DNA of 46,850 nucleotides from Rhodoferax sp. (GCA_030645355.1 JAUSNJ010000094.1:1-46850); one strand, 5' to 3'. Positions 24,521 through 34,026 are shown, counted from the stretch's first letter. Made by a program: numbers and translations. The notes: generated from the letters alone by a model not told the origin.

Positions 24521-25501
24521 ATGCTCGCTTTTGTCCTCCGGAGATTGTTTCAAGCCGTGATCGTCATGATTGCGGTGGCTTTCTTTGCCTTCATGCTGTT
24601 CCAGTACGTGGGCGACCCTGTTGTTTTTTTGCTGGGTCAGGACGCCAGACCGGAACAGATTGCGCAGCTCCGGACGGATCTGGGACTGGACCAGCCGTTT
24701 TTCATACAGTTCGTCCATTTCCTGGGCAATGCGGTGCAGGGCGAATTCGGTTTGAGCCTGCGTCAGGGCGCCAGAGTCTCCCGGTTGATCGCCGAGCGGT
24801 TTCCCGCCACGCTGGAGTTGTCGCTGGTCGCCGCCGTGCTGGCGCTGGTCGTGGGGGTCCCCATGGGCGTGTATGCCGCGCTGAAGCGCGGCACGTTCGT
24901 CAGCCAGCTGTTCATGACCGTCTCCCTGTTGGGCGTTTCGCTGCCGACCTTTCTGATCGGCATCCTGCTGATTCTTTTCTTCTCGGTGATGCTGGGGTGG
25001 TTTCCCAGTTTTGGGCGTGGCGAGGTGCAGACCCTGGGCTGGTGGAGTACTGGCCTGTTGACGCGCGATGGCTGGCACCACATTGTCCTGCCCGCCATCA
25101 CACTGGCCATTTTTCAACTGACGCTGATCACGCGCCTGGTGCGCTCCGAAATGCTGGAAGTGCTGCGCACCGACTACATCAAGTTTGCCCGAGCCCGGGG
25201 CCTGAGCAGCCACGCAATTCACTTTGGCCATGCGTTGAAGAACACACTGGTGCCTGTCATCACCATCATCGGGCTGCAACTGGGGACGCTGATTGCTTTT
25301 TCGATCATCACGGAGGCTGTGTTTCAGTGGCCCGGCATGGGACTGCTGTTTATCCAGGCGGTCACATTTGCCGACGTCCCGGTCATGGCCGCATACCTGT
25401 GCCTGGTGGCCCTGATTTTCGTCGTGATCAATCTGGTGGTGGATCTTTTGTACTTTGTGGTTGACCCGCGTTTGCGCGTGGGCAACGCAGGGGGACATTG
25501 A
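24521..25501 (+). CDS. Peptide ABC transporter permease, DppB-like
   Basis: 326 residues from the ATG at 24521 (MLAFVLRRLFQAVIVM), the usual DppB/OppB N-terminus. The ribosome site is weak. The family features are GDPVVFLLGQDARPEQIAQLRTDLGLDQP, then the EAA loop DYIKFARARGLSSHAIHFGHALKN near 226-249 and ITEAVFQWPGMG. It is the first channel subunit of a dipeptide/oligopeptide importer; its partner subunits are spread over the next six genes. The stop overlaps the next start by one base (TGATG). Confidence 0.92.
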   Translation: MLAFVLRRLFQAVIVMIAVAFFAFMLFQYVGDPVVFLLGQDARPEQIAQLRTDLGLDQPFFIQFVHFLGNAVQGEFGLSLRQGARVSRLIAERFPATLELSLVAAVLALVVGVPMGVYAALKRGTFVSQLFMTVSLLGVSLPTFLIGILLILFFSVMLGWFPSFGRGEVQTLGWWSTGLLTRDGWHHIVLPAITLAIFQLTLITRLVRSEMLEVLRTDYIKFARARGLSSHAIHFGHALKNTLVPVITIIGLQLGTLIAFSIITEAVFQWPGMGLLFIQAVTFADVPVMAAYLCLVALIFVVINLVVDLLYFVVDPRLRVGNAGGH

Positions 25502-26733
25502 TGCGGAGTTCACATGCGGTGCCAACGCTCAGGGTCCATGGTCGGGCCTTTGCGCAGATATCGGAGTTTCACCCGGAGCTCACGGCGTTTCGGCGGGACC
25601 TGCACGCCCACCCGGAGCTGGGTTTTGAAGAGGTCTATACCGCGGCCCGCGTCAAGGAGGCTCTGGAGCACTGTGGTGTGGACGCGCTGCACACCGGAAT
25701 CGGCAAAACGGGACTTGTCGCCACCATTCAGGGGCGCAGCAATACCAGCGGGAAGATGATTGGCCTGCGGGCCGATATGGACGCGCTGCCGATGACCGAA
25801 CTCAATGAGTTTGCCTGGAAGTCAGCCCGCGCTGGCCTGATGCACGGTTGCGGGCATGACGGCCACACGGCCATGCTGGTGGGTGCGGCGCGGTATCTGG
25901 CGGCGACCCGCAACTTTGATGGCACTGCGGTATTGATCTTTCAACCGGGTGAAGAGGGCTATGCCGGTGCGCGGGTCATGATTGAAGACGGACTCTTTGA
26001 CCGCTTTCCAGTTCAGGCGGTTTACGGCATGCACAACTGGCCGGGCCTGCCGCCCGGCACCGTGGGGCTGAACTCAGGCCCGATGATGGCGTCTGCCGAC
26101 CGGGTGACGATAGAAATTGCGGGGCGGGGCGGGCACGGCGCCCACCCTTACCAGACCATTGATCCGGTGGTGGTGGCCGCGCACATCATCACGGCGATCC
26201 AGAGCATTGTGTCGCGCAACGTGCGCGCCATCGACAGTGCGGTGGTCAGCATTTGTGCCATGCACGCGGGGGACCCCAGTGCCATGAGTGTGGTGCCCGG
26301 CAAGGCGACGCTGGTGGGCACGGTGCGCACCTTCAGCCCGAAAGTGCAGGACATGGTGGAGCGGCGCCTCAATGAGTTGTGCAGTGCGGTGGCCCTGGGT
26401 TTTGGCGCCACGGCTGCGGTGCACTACGAACGCATCTACCCGGCCACCATCAACTCAGCGGATGAGACCCGTTTTGCCGCGGATGTGGCGAGTAGCCTGG
26501 TGGGTGCCGACCACGTGGTGCGGGACCTGGAGCCCAGCATGGGGTCGGAAGATTTTTCCTTCATGTTGCAGGTCAAGCCCGGCGCCTACATGCGCATCGG
26601 CCAGGGCGCCGAGAACGGCGTGGGCAGCTGTTTGCTGCACAACACGCGCTACGATTTCAATGACGATATTTTGCCGCTGGGCGCTGCCCTGCACTCAGCC
26701 CTGGTGGAGCAATCCATGCCGCTATCCGTTTAA
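25501..26733 (+). CDS. M20 family amidohydrolase (aminoacylase/hippurate-hydrolase type)
   Basis: A 410-residue cytoplasmic metallohydrolase. Key parts are RRDLHAHPELGFEE (31-44), RADMDALPM (90-98), the metal motif HGCGHDGH (115-122), QPGEEGYAGA with the catalytic Glu (148-157), the dimerisation-domain GRGGHGAHPYQTIDP and the late MGSEDFSFML. The subfamily cleaves N-acyl amino acids, hippurate or similar amides. It is inserted between two subunits of a peptide importer, so the imported compound is probably an N-acylated or blocked amino acid or dipeptide that this enzyme opens. The coupling is inferred from the overlap with dppB. Confidence 0.93.
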   Translation: MRSSHAVPTLRVHGRAFAQISEFHPELTAFRRDLHAHPELGFEEVYTAARVKEALEHCGVDALHTGIGKTGLVATIQGRSNTSGKMIGLRADMDALPMTELNEFAWKSARAGLMHGCGHDGHTAMLVGAARYLAATRNFDGTAVLIFQPGEEGYAGARVMIEDGLFDRFPVQAVYGMHNWPGLPPGTVGLNSGPMMASADRVTIEIAGRGGHGAHPYQTIDPVVVAAHIITAIQSIVSRNVRAIDSAVVSICAMHAGDPSAMSVVPGKATLVGTVRTFSPKVQDMVERRLNELCSAVALGFGATAAVHYERIYPATINSADETRFAADVASSLVGADHVVRDLEPSMGSEDFSFMLQVKPGAYMRIGQGAENGVGSCLLHNTRYDFNDDILPLGAALHSALVEQSMPLSV

Positions 26734-26767
26734 ACCGTCTTTTTTCATGTCAACCAAGGAGCCATTC

Positions 26768-28348
26768 ATGCATTTCCACAAGAATTTTGCGTATTCCCTG
26801 CTGGCAACGGCGCTGGCGGCTGCGGCCTTGCCCGCGTCGGCCGTCACGCTGCGTATTGGCAACCAGGGGGATGCCCTGTCCATGGATCCGCACTCGCTGA
26901 ATGAATCGCTGCAACTCAGTGTCACCGAGAATGTGTACGAGCCCCTGGTTGTGCGTGATCGCGACTACAAGCTGGCACCAGCTCTGGCCACGGCGTGGAA
27001 GCAGACGTCCCCCACCGTTTGGCACTTTGACCTGCGCAAGGGTGTGCAATTCCACGATGGCACGCCGTTCACCGCCGATGACGTGATCTTCAGCTATGAG
27101 CGCGCCAAGAGTGACGGCTCGGACATGAAAACCTATGTTGGCCAGATCAAGGAAATCAAGAAGATCAACGACCACTCCATCGACATCGTCACGAACGTAC
27201 CGTTCCCCATCCTTCCGGAACTGTTTACCCACTTTGACATCATGAGCAAGAAGTGGTGCGAGACCAACCAGGCGACCAAGCCGGTGGACCGCCGCAAGGG
27301 AATAGAGAATGTGGCCTCGTTCAAGGCCAATGGCACCGGCCCCTTCCGTCTGCGTGAGCGCCAGCCCAATGTGCGCACCGTGTTTTCCCGCAACGGCAGC
27401 TACTGGGGCAAGATTGAAGGTAACGTGGACGAAGTGATTTTCAACGTCATCGGCAATGACAGCACACGCGTAGCGGCGCTGTTGTCGGGAGAGATCGATG
27501 CCATGGAGCCGGTGCCGGTGCAGGATGTGGAACGCCTGAAGGCCATGCCCAACCTGAAAATCATGCAGGGCCCCGAGCTGCGCATCATCTTCCTGGGCAT
27601 GGACCAAAAGCGTGACGAGCTGCTGTTCTCCAATGTCAAAGGCAAGAACCCGTTCAAGGACAAACGCGTGCGCCAGGCCTTCTACCAGGCCATAGACATC
27701 GAGGGCATCAAGCGCACTGTGATGCGCGGCGCCTCGACGCCCGCCGCGTTGATGTTTCCGCCCCAGGTCAATGGCTTCGCACCAGACCTCGCCAAGCGCC
27801 TGCCGTTTGACGTGGAGGCGTCCAAGAAACTGTTGGCCGAAGCCGGTTACCCCAATGGTTTTGAAGTTTCCATGAATTGCCCGAACGACCGGTATGTCAA
27901 TGACGGCCCCATCTGCCAGGCAGTTGCGGCCAATTTGGCCAAAGTGGGCGTCAAGATCAAGCTGGAAGTGGAAACCAAGGGCACCTATTTCCCCAAAGTG
28001 CTGCGCCGTGACACCAGCTTTTACATGCTGGGCTGGTCGTCCAGCACGGTGGACGCGCACAACGTGATGCAAGCGTTGATACAAACCCCGGGTGAGGGTG
28101 GCCGAGGCCAGTTCAATCTGGGTGCCTACAGCAATGCCCGTTTCGACGAGTTGACCGAGAAGGTCGCTTCCGAGACCGACGCCAAGAAACGCAACGACAT
28201 GATCCGTGAAGCCATGAAGATCCACCAGGACGATGTAGGCCATATTCCGCTGCACCAGCAGGCCCTGAATTGGGGTGCGAAGAAGAATATCGAACTGGTG
28301 CAATGGCCGGACAATGCCATGATGTGGAAATACATCACAGTCAAGTGA
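26768..28348 (+). CDS. Peptide ABC transporter substrate-binding protein (SBP family 5)
   Basis: 526 residues from the ATG at 26768, preceded by AAGGAG at a good distance; an ATG 21 bases upstream would place that ribosome site inside the gene. The signal peptide is HKNFAYSLLATALAAAALPASA. The DppA/OppA fold follows, with SMDPHSLNESLQLSVTENVYEPLV, WHFDLRKGVQFHDGTPFTADDV (the family signature) and the late YMLGWSSSTVDAHN. It binds the peptide or blocked amino acid in the periplasm. Its gene lies after the M20 enzyme and before the second permease. Confidence 0.94.
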   Translation: MHFHKNFAYSLLATALAAAALPASAVTLRIGNQGDALSMDPHSLNESLQLSVTENVYEPLVVRDRDYKLAPALATAWKQTSPTVWHFDLRKGVQFHDGTPFTADDVIFSYERAKSDGSDMKTYVGQIKEIKKINDHSIDIVTNVPFPILPELFTHFDIMSKKWCETNQATKPVDRRKGIENVASFKANGTGPFRLRERQPNVRTVFSRNGSYWGKIEGNVDEVIFNVIGNDSTRVAALLSGEIDAMEPVPVQDVERLKAMPNLKIMQGPELRIIFLGMDQKRDELLFSNVKGKNPFKDKRVRQAFYQAIDIEGIKRTVMRGASTPAALMFPPQVNGFAPDLAKRLPFDVEASKKLLAEAGYPNGFEVSMNCPNDRYVNDGPICQAVAANLAKVGVKIKLEVETKGTYFPKVLRRDTSFYMLGWSSSTVDAHNVMQALIQTPGEGGRGQFNLGAYSNARFDELTEKVASETDAKKRNDMIREAMKIHQDDVGHIPLHQQALNWGAKKNIELVQWPDNAMMWKYITVK

Positions 28349-28359
28349 GCGGCCGCCGC

Positions 28360-29271
28360 ATGTCGGGGTTTTTCCGGCGCGCCTGGCACGGTGACCTGGG
28401 CTACAGCTTTCGCACCTCACCGGTGGCGATGGCTGCGGCCCTGATTGCGTTCATCTGCCTGTTCTGCGCGGCGTTTGCCAATGTGGTGGCGCCGCACAAT
28501 CCGTTTGATCTGGCAACGCTGGAGCTGTCCGACGCGTTTCTGCCGCCGCTGTGGTTGGCCGATGGCAACCCCAAATACCTGCTGGGCACCGATGACCAGG
28601 GGCGCGACATTCTGTCGGCCCTGATGTTTGGCGCGCGGATATCGCTGATGGTGGGGCTGGCATCGGTGGCCTTGTCTGCCGTGGTGGGCGTCACGCTGGG
28701 TCTGGTGGCCGGGTTTGTGGGTGGCACGCTGGACGCCTTCATCATGCGGGTGTGCGATGTGATGCTGTCCTTCCCCGTCATTCTGATTGCGCTGTTGATT
28801 GCAGGGGTGGGCCGCGCCCTGTTTCCCAATGCACCGTCGGCCATGGTGTTTGGCGTGCTGATCCTGTCGATTTCACTGACCGGGTGGGTGCAATACGCCC
28901 GCACCGTGCGCGGCTCCACGATGGTGGAACGCCACAAGGAATACGTGCAGGCGGCACGCCTGACCGGTGTGGCGCCCCTGCGCATCATGCGCCGCCATGT
29001 GCTGCCCAATGTGCTGGGCCCGGTGATGGTGCTGGCCACCATTCAGGTGGCCACGGCCATCATCACAGAGGCAACCCTGTCGTTTTTGGGCGTGGGCGCA
29101 CCCCCGAACTCACCGTCACTGGGAACGCTGATCCAGGTGGGCAACAAATTCCTGTTTTCCGGCAATTGGTGGATCACGGTCTTTCCGGGTCTCATGCTGG
29201 TGCTGATTGCATTGAGCGTGAACCTGCTCGGTGACTGGTTGCGCGATGCGCTGAACCCGCGTTTGCGCTAG
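28360..29271 (+). CDS. Peptide ABC transporter permease, DppC-like
   Basis: 303 residues from the ATG at 28360 (MSGFFRRAWHGDLGYSF), 11 bases after the receptor gene. The family markers are GTDDQGRDILSALMFGARISL near 100-120, the EAA loop KEYVQAARLTGVAPLRIMRRHVLPN and TEATLSFLGVGAPP. It is the second channel subunit of the importer and pairs with the DppB-like protein at 24521. The ATPase gene follows 4 bases after its stop. Confidence 0.93.
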   Translation: MSGFFRRAWHGDLGYSFRTSPVAMAAALIAFICLFCAAFANVVAPHNPFDLATLELSDAFLPPLWLADGNPKYLLGTDDQGRDILSALMFGARISLMVGLASVALSAVVGVTLGLVAGFVGGTLDAFIMRVCDVMLSFPVILIALLIAGVGRALFPNAPSAMVFGVLILSISLTGWVQYARTVRGSTMVERHKEYVQAARLTGVAPLRIMRRHVLPNVLGPVMVLATIQVATAIITEATLSFLGVGAPPNSPSLGTLIQVGNKFLFSGNWWITVFPGLMLVLIALSVNLLGDWLRDALNPRLR

Positions 29272-29275
29272 CTGT

Positions 29276-30235
29276 ATGAGCCTTTTACAAGTCAAAAACC
29301 TGGTGGTTGAATTTCCAGGCCGCCGCGGAACCTTGCGTGCACTGGATGATATTTCCTTCGATATCGCCCCCGGCGAAATACTTGGCATTGTGGGTGAATC
29401 TGGCGCCGGAAAATCATTGACCAGCGCGGCCATCATCGGTCTGCTGGAGCCACCCGGGCGTATCAGCGGTGGGCAAGTTCTGCTCGAAGGCGAGCGCATT
29501 GACCATTTGAACGAAGTGCAGATGCGCCGCATTCGCGGGCGCCGCATTGGCGCGATTTTTCAGGACCCGCTGACCTCTTTGAACCCCCTGTACACCGTCG
29601 GTCGACAGCTGATAGAGACCATCCAAACGCATTTGCCGGTGACGGCCGAGGAAGCCCGCTTGCGTGCCATCTCCCTGCTGCAAGAGACCGGAATTGCCGC
29701 AGCCGAACAGCGCTTGGGCCACTACCCGCACCAGTTCTCTGGCGGCATGCGCCAGCGTGTGGTGATTGCCCTGGCGCTGGCGGGCGAGCCCAAGCTGATC
29801 GTCGCGGACGAGCCGACAACGGCACTGGACGTCTCCATTCAGGCGCAGATCATCACCTTGCTCAAAAGCGTTTGCAAAAAGCATGGCGCGGCCGTGATGT
29901 TGATCACGCATGACATGGGCGTGATTGCTGAAACCTGTGACCGCGTGGCGGTGATGTATGCGGGTCGGATTGCCGAGATTGGCCCCGTCCACGATGTGAT
30001 CAACCGCCCGTCCCACCCCTATACCGAAGGTCTGATGGCCGCCATTCCCGATATGACAATGGACCGTGAGCGGCTGAACCAGATTGATGGGGCCATGCCG
30101 AGGCTGGACGCCATTCCAGCGGGCTGTGCGTTCAATCCACGGTGCCCCAAGGCGTTTGACCGCTGCCGTGTGGACCGACCCAACCTGATGGCCAGTGGTT
30201 GCACGCGTGCGGCTTGCTGGTTGCACGTGGCATGA
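29276..30235 (+). CDS. Peptide ABC transporter ATP-binding protein, DppD-like
   Basis: A 319-residue ATPase. Walker A GESGAGKS is at 40-47, [18 protein letters not shown] follows, the signature is FSGGMRQR and Walker [14 protein letters not shown]. The C-terminal oligopeptide-transporter extension contains cysteines ([14 protein letters not shown]), which in this family can bind an iron-sulfur cluster. It energises the importer with the next gene product. The stop overlaps the next start (ATGA). Confidence 0.94.
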   Translation: MSLLQVKNLVVEFPGRRGTLRALDDISFDIAPGEILGIVGESGAGKSLTSAAIIGLLEPPGRISGGQVLLEGERIDHLNEVQMRRIRGRRIGAIFQDPLTSLNPLYTVGRQLIETIQTHLPVTAEEARLRAISLLQETGIAAAEQRLGHYPHQFSGGMRQRVVIALALAGEPKLIVADEPTTALDVSIQAQIITLLKSVCKKHGAAVMLITHDMGVIAETCDRVAVMYAGRIAEIGPVHDVINRPSHPYTEGLMAAIPDMTMDRERLNQIDGAMPRLDAIPAGCAFNPRCPKAFDRCRVDRPNLMASGCTRAACWLHVA

Positions 30236-31245
30236 ACCCCATCGCATCCCAACCCATGCCACTGGTTCAGGCCAAAGACCTTGCAAAGACCTTCGATGTG
30301 TCGCCGCCCTGGTTGAACCGCGTTCTGGAAGGCAAGCCGCGGTTGCTGCTGCACGCAGTGGATGGTGTCAGTTTTGAGATTGAAAGAGGGCAAACACTGG
30401 CCCTGGTAGGGGAGTCGGGTTGTGGCAAGAGCACGGTGGCCCGATTGCTGGTGGGCTTGTACGCACCCACCCGCGGAAGACTGGCTTTCGACGGGCAGGA
30501 TGTGCATGCGACGCTCAACACGCCCCAGGGGCAGGCACTGCGGCGGCGCATTCAGATGATTTTTCAGGACCCGTACGCCAGCCTGAATCCCCGCTGGACA
30601 GTAGAGGACATTGTGGGCGAACCGCTGCGGGAGCAGGGCTTGACCGTCAACCCTGCGGATCTCCATGCGCGCGTGGCCGACCTGTTGCAGTCGGTCGGTC
30701 TGAGCGCGATGGATATGGCGAAGTACCCGCATCAGTTTTCCGGTGGCCAGCGCCAGCGCATCTCGATCGCCCGCGCGCTGGGGACCGAGCCTGAATTCCT
30801 GGTGTGCGACGAACCCACATCGGCGCTGGATGTGAGCGTGCAGGCGCAGGTGCTGAACATCATGAAAGACCTGCAGCGTGCGCGGGGCTTGACGTATTTG
30901 TTTATCTCCCACAACCTGGCTGTTGTGCGCCATGTCAGTGACCAGGTGGGAGTGATGTACCTGGGTCGTCTGGTGGAGCTGGCCGACAAGCAAACCCTGT
31001 TCGCAACACCGCGCCACCCCTACACGCGCATGCTGATCGACGCCATCCCAAAGATGCGCGACACGGGCCGAGCCAGGACGCCGGTTTCTGGCGAGGTGCC
31101 CAACCCCCTGAGTCCTCCGGGGGGGTGTGCCTTTCATCCGCGCTGTCCGCATGCCAATGTGCGTTGCAGCAGTGAGCGCCCCAGCATTCAGGTTTTTTCC
31201 ACGGGCCGTGTGGCCTGCCACGCGGTACAGGAGGGACGGATATGA
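30232..31245 (+). CDS. Peptide ABC transporter ATP-binding protein, DppF-like
   Basis: 337 residues from the ATG at 30232, which overlaps the DppD stop; an earlier in-frame GTG is unnecessary. Walker A GESGCGKST is at 60-68, with FQDPYASLNPRWTVEDI, the signature FSGGQRQR and Walker B FLVCDEPTSALDVS. The C-terminal cysteine-rich extension (GGCAFHPRCPHANVRC) is again present. It is the second ATPase of the importer. It overlaps the start of the DUF2817 peptidase gene by 4 bases. Confidence 0.94.
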   Translation: MNPIASQPMPLVQAKDLAKTFDVSPPWLNRVLEGKPRLLLHAVDGVSFEIERGQTLALVGESGCGKSTVARLLVGLYAPTRGRLAFDGQDVHATLNTPQGQALRRRIQMIFQDPYASLNPRWTVEDIVGEPLREQGLTVNPADLHARVADLLQSVGLSAMDMAKYPHQFSGGQRQRISIARALGTEPEFLVCDEPTSALDVSVQAQVLNIMKDLQRARGLTYLFISHNLAVVRHVSDQVGVMYLGRLVELADKQTLFATPRHPYTRMLIDAIPKMRDTGRARTPVSGEVPNPLSPPGGCAFHPRCPHANVRCSSERPSIQVFSTGRVACHAVQEGRI

Positions 31246-32345
31246 CGATGGATGTGCACTTGGCGTTTTCCAGTCGGTATGCGGCTGCGCGCGTCAAATT
31301 TCTGGAAGCGGCGGCTTCGGCGGGCATGGTCCTGCGCAGCTTCGAGCATCCCCTGAAAGGGGTTGATGGTGAAACTCTGGCGATGGATATTGCGCTGGAC
31401 GGTTCGATCGACGCCGAGAACCTGTTCATCGTCAGCAGTGCCTGCCACGGTGTAGAGGGGTACTGCGGGTCGGGGGTGCAGGTGTATGCCGCACACGATG
31501 CCGAATGGCGGGCCAAGGCGCACGCGGCGGGCGTGGCGGTGCTTTACATCCACGCGCTCAATCCCCACGGCTTCTCATACTGGCGGCGCACCACACACGA
31601 AAACGTCGACCTGAACCGCAATTTCCAGGATTTCAGCCAGGCCTTGCCAGTGAACGCGGCCTACCGCGACTTGCATGAACTGTTGTTACCACGCGAGTGG
31701 CCGCCCACGCCAGACAACCAGGCGGCCATTGCGGCCTACATCGACCGTGTCGGTCAAGCTGGCTACCAGGCTGCTGTGTCACAAGGGCAGTACGAGTTTG
31801 CCGACGGCATGTTTTTCGGTGGGGATAAGCCTACCTGGAGCAATCGGACGCTGCGAACAGTCCTGCAGGCATTTGGTCAGAAGGCCAGACGGATTGCATG
31901 GATGGACTTGCATACCGGCCTGGGTCCCAGTGGTGTGGGTGAACGGATTTTTGCCTGCAGGGACGAACCTGAGGCTTTGGCGCGCGCCCGCGCGTGGTGG
32001 GGTGGGGATGGTGCCACGCCCGTAACGTCCTTCTATGACGGCTCGTCCCATTCGGCGCGTTTGACGGGCTTGATGTGGAGTGCCGTGTATGACGAGTGCC
32101 CGCAAGCACAGTACACCGGCATCGCCATGGAATACGGTACGCTCCCCATCCTGGAAATGATCGCGGCATTGCGTGCCGACCATTGGCTGCACTTGCACCC
32201 TGAAGCGTCAGTCGAACTGAAAATTGCCATCAAACGCCAGGTGCTGAATGCGTTCTATGTCGATACGGATGCCTGGCGGGCACAAGTGGTAGGGCAGGCA
32301 CGTCAAGCCATGTTTCAGACCGTCGATGGACTCAGCGGACGGTGA
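31242..32345 (+). CDS. DUF2817 (M14-like) zinc metallopeptidase
   Basis: A 367-residue protein. The M14 carboxypeptidase-type zinc ligands are visible as CHGVEG (H69, E72) and a later histidine in IAWMDLHTGLGPSG. DLNRNF and the catalytic-Glu strand AMEYGTLP are also typical of DUF2817. There is no signal peptide, so it acts in the cytoplasm. As the last gene of the peptide-importer operon (4-base overlap), it probably trims imported peptides or deacylates them together with the M20 enzyme encoded earlier. The specific substrate is unknown. Confidence 0.85.
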   Translation: MTMDVHLAFSSRYAAARVKFLEAAASAGMVLRSFEHPLKGVDGETLAMDIALDGSIDAENLFIVSSACHGVEGYCGSGVQVYAAHDAEWRAKAHAAGVAVLYIHALNPHGFSYWRRTTHENVDLNRNFQDFSQALPVNAAYRDLHELLLPREWPPTPDNQAAIAAYIDRVGQAGYQAAVSQGQYEFADGMFFGGDKPTWSNRTLRTVLQAFGQKARRIAWMDLHTGLGPSGVGERIFACRDEPEALARARAWWGGDGATPVTSFYDGSSHSARLTGLMWSAVYDECPQAQYTGIAMEYGTLPILEMIAALRADHWLHLHPEASVELKIAIKRQVLNAFYVDTDAWRAQVVGQARQAMFQTVDGLSGR

Positions 32346-32355
32346 GTCGGCAGTT

Positions 32356-33069
32356 CTATTGTTGACGGGGGAGCCGGTCCAGACTGCCTGAGCGGCTGTC
32401 CAGCGGTGTGACAAACGAGTTTTGCTCCCAGCCGGTTGCCATCTGGCTTTCAGCGTATTCCGAGTTGTTTGGTATTGCCGCGTCCAGTTGCGAAAACGCA
32501 CTGTTCTTGCCGTGGCGTTTGCGGTCCACGGTCGCATGCAGCGACTGGCTCACGTCCTTGAATTGCGAGTCCAGCTGGCTATTCCCGGTTCCACGGGCTG
32601 CATGTTCACCCAGGAAGGCCGTGCGGATCTGGATCAGGTGGGGCAGACTCAATGGGTCGACAACCCAATAGTGGATCCCACAGTGGGACAGCAAGGTGTG
32701 CTTGAGCGTCTGGTTGCTCATCGACAACCCACGGGGGCCGGGGACATCGATACAGCCAATGACCCTTCCCTCCAAGTCGCACACGGCAAAGGTGCAATAC
32801 ACGCCGTTGAGAAGGTGGTACCAGTGCGTTGCATCGGTGTTGGGGGAAGGCGCCGTATACCGTGTGACGGGCAATTTGACGAGAATCTGCTGGTCGAACA
32901 TCACCTTGTTGAGCCAGATCCAGACCTTTTTCTCCCGGCTATTGACCAAAGGACGGATCCGAAGCGGCCATTCCCTGGGGATGCGGCGACTCTTCTTCTG
33001 CACCGAGCGGTTGTACCAATACAGAAGAGCGGCCCCGAAAGCTAAACCCACCAAAAACGCAATCACCAT
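32356..33069 (-). CDS. Membrane-anchored DUF2726-like protein
   Basis: 237 residues from the ATG at 33069; a GTG three codons upstream (33078) is also possible. One N-terminal membrane helix (MVIAFLVGLAFGAALLYWY) is followed by a basic stretch. The segment REKKVWIWLNKVMFDQQILVKLPVTRYT then VYCTFAVCDLEGRVIGCIDVPG resembles DUF2726, a nuclease-like fold of unproven function. The C-terminal 80 residues are low in hydrophobic residues and probably disordered. It is convergent with the peptidase gene, 10 bases away. The family call is moderately sure; the role is unknown. Confidence 0.72.
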   Translation of the reverse strand: MVIAFLVGLAFGAALLYWYNRSVQKKSRRIPREWPLRIRPLVNSREKKVWIWLNKVMFDQQILVKLPVTRYTAPSPNTDATHWYHLLNGVYCTFAVCDLEGRVIGCIDVPGPRGLSMSNQTLKHTLLSHCGIHYWVVDPLSLPHLIQIRTAFLGEHAARGTGNSQLDSQFKDVSQSLHATVDRKRHGKNSAFSQLDAAIPNNSEYAESQMATGWEQNSFVTPLDSRSGSLDRLPRQQ

Positions 33070-33221
33070 GTAACGCACCCTGAAAAATGGACCATCTGAT
33101 GTGGCTACCCTTCGTTGGTTCAGTTTACTGGATTTTTCCCTTAACGCACAGGATTCATGCGGCCCATCTGGCTATAAGCTAGCGGGTTGGCGCAGCCAAA
33201 AGTGTTCATCAGATAAATCGT

Positions 33222-33986
33222 ATGCAGCTCCAAGAAATACTCTATTCACAAGGTTTCGGCACGCGCCGTGTGTGCGCCGGCCTCATTCAGCAGGGTTATG
33301 TCCAGGTCTATACGGAAAATGCAGCGTCAGCCCTCGTCACCATTACCGATTCCGCTATGGAATTTGTAGCGACCGGGCTGCGGTTTCGGGTTCAGGGCGT
33401 CGATTGGGAGTGCTTTGAGAAGGCCTATGTGTTGCTGCACAAACCGTCAGGAACCGAGTGCTCCCAAAAGCCGTCGACCTACCCCAGCATCTATACGCTG
33501 CTTCCGTCCCCGTTGCGCCTTCGGCCCCAAAAGAGTGCAGTGCAGGGGGTTCAGGCGGTCGGACGGCTCGACCAGGACACCACCGGTCTCCTGCTGCTCA
33601 GTGATGACGGGCAGTTCATCCACCAGATGAGTTCGCCCAAGAAACACAGTCCCAAGGTGTACGAAGTCACCGCCAAGCATCCACTGGATGACAAACAGGT
33701 GCAAAAGCTGTTGGCGGGCGTGGTTCTGGATGACGATCCCAAGCCCGTGCGTGCCGCCGCCTGTGAGATTGTCGACCCCGAGGGGGCAGCCCTGCACCTT
33801 CGCTTGACCCTCACCGAAGGCAAGTACCACCAGGTCAAGCGCATGCTGGCAGCCGTGGGAAACCGGGTAGAGGGCTTGCACCGTTCCCGCATTGGCGCGC
33901 TGGAATTGCCCGATGACCTGGCGCCGGGGCAGTGGCGCTGGTTGCGGGCCGAGGACTTGCAGAAATTGCAGGCCAAAGCGCTGTGA
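33222..33986 (+). CDS. 16S rRNA pseudouridine synthase, RsuA/RluE family
   Basis: A 254-residue enzyme. An S4-like N-terminal RNA-binding part (LQEILYSQGFGTRRVCAGLIQQGYV) precedes the catalytic domain with GRLDQDTTGLLLLSDDG (D117 is the catalytic Asp), LLHKPSGTECSQ and the C-terminal LTEGKYHQVKRMLAAVGNRV. The expected reaction is isomerisation of uridine 516 of 16S rRNA or a related site. Residues 34-50 (ASALVTITDSAMEFVAT), at the junction of the two domains, are encoded by a copy of the dispersed element. It stands alone on the plus strand. Confidence 0.9.
   Translation: MQLQEILYSQGFGTRRVCAGLIQQGYVQVYTENAASALVTITDSAMEFVATGLRFRVQGVDWECFEKAYVLLHKPSGTECSQKPSTYPSIYTLLPSPLRLRPQKSAVQGVQAVGRLDQDTTGLLLLSDDGQFIHQMSSPKKHSPKVYEVTAKHPLDDKQVQKLLAGVVLDDDPKPVRAAACEIVDPEGAALHLRLTLTEGKYHQVKRMLAAVGNRVEGLHRSRIGALELPDDLAPGQWRWLRAEDLQKLQAKAL
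33323..33372 (+). repeat. Dispersed 50-base element, copy D (inside the pseudouridine synthase gene)
   Basis: About 23 of 26 fixed positions match: CAGCCCTCGT, N16, GCTAT, N8, TAGCGA, with exact spacing. It is read in the sense direction as residues 34-50 of the RsuA-like protein, in the same frame as copy A. Confidence 0.8.
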
Positions 33987-34020
33987 CTTCAACCTGGCAG
34001 GAGCGGGTGTAGCCGGGTTC

Positions 34021-34026
34021 TATAAT
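34021..34026 (+). promoter_or_regulatory. Possible -10 box TATAAT before the creatininase-like gene
   Basis: A perfect TATAAT lies 50 bases upstream of the chosen start at 34076. No good -35 box is seen at 16-18 bases, so the promoter would need an activator or is weak. Confidence 0.35.

Noticed and set aside
26288..26767. In-frame upstream extension of the peptide-binding protein gene
   Set aside because: It lies inside the M20 gene and translates to a Trp/Arg/Cys-rich shadow. The start at 26768 has a ribosome site and signal peptide.
26750..28420. Long open frame on the minus strand opposite the peptide-binding protein gene
   Set aside because: The plus-strand frame has a signal peptide, family motifs and a ribosome site. 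The antisense product is His/Arg/Gly-rich and matches nothing, a usual shadow in high-GC DNA.
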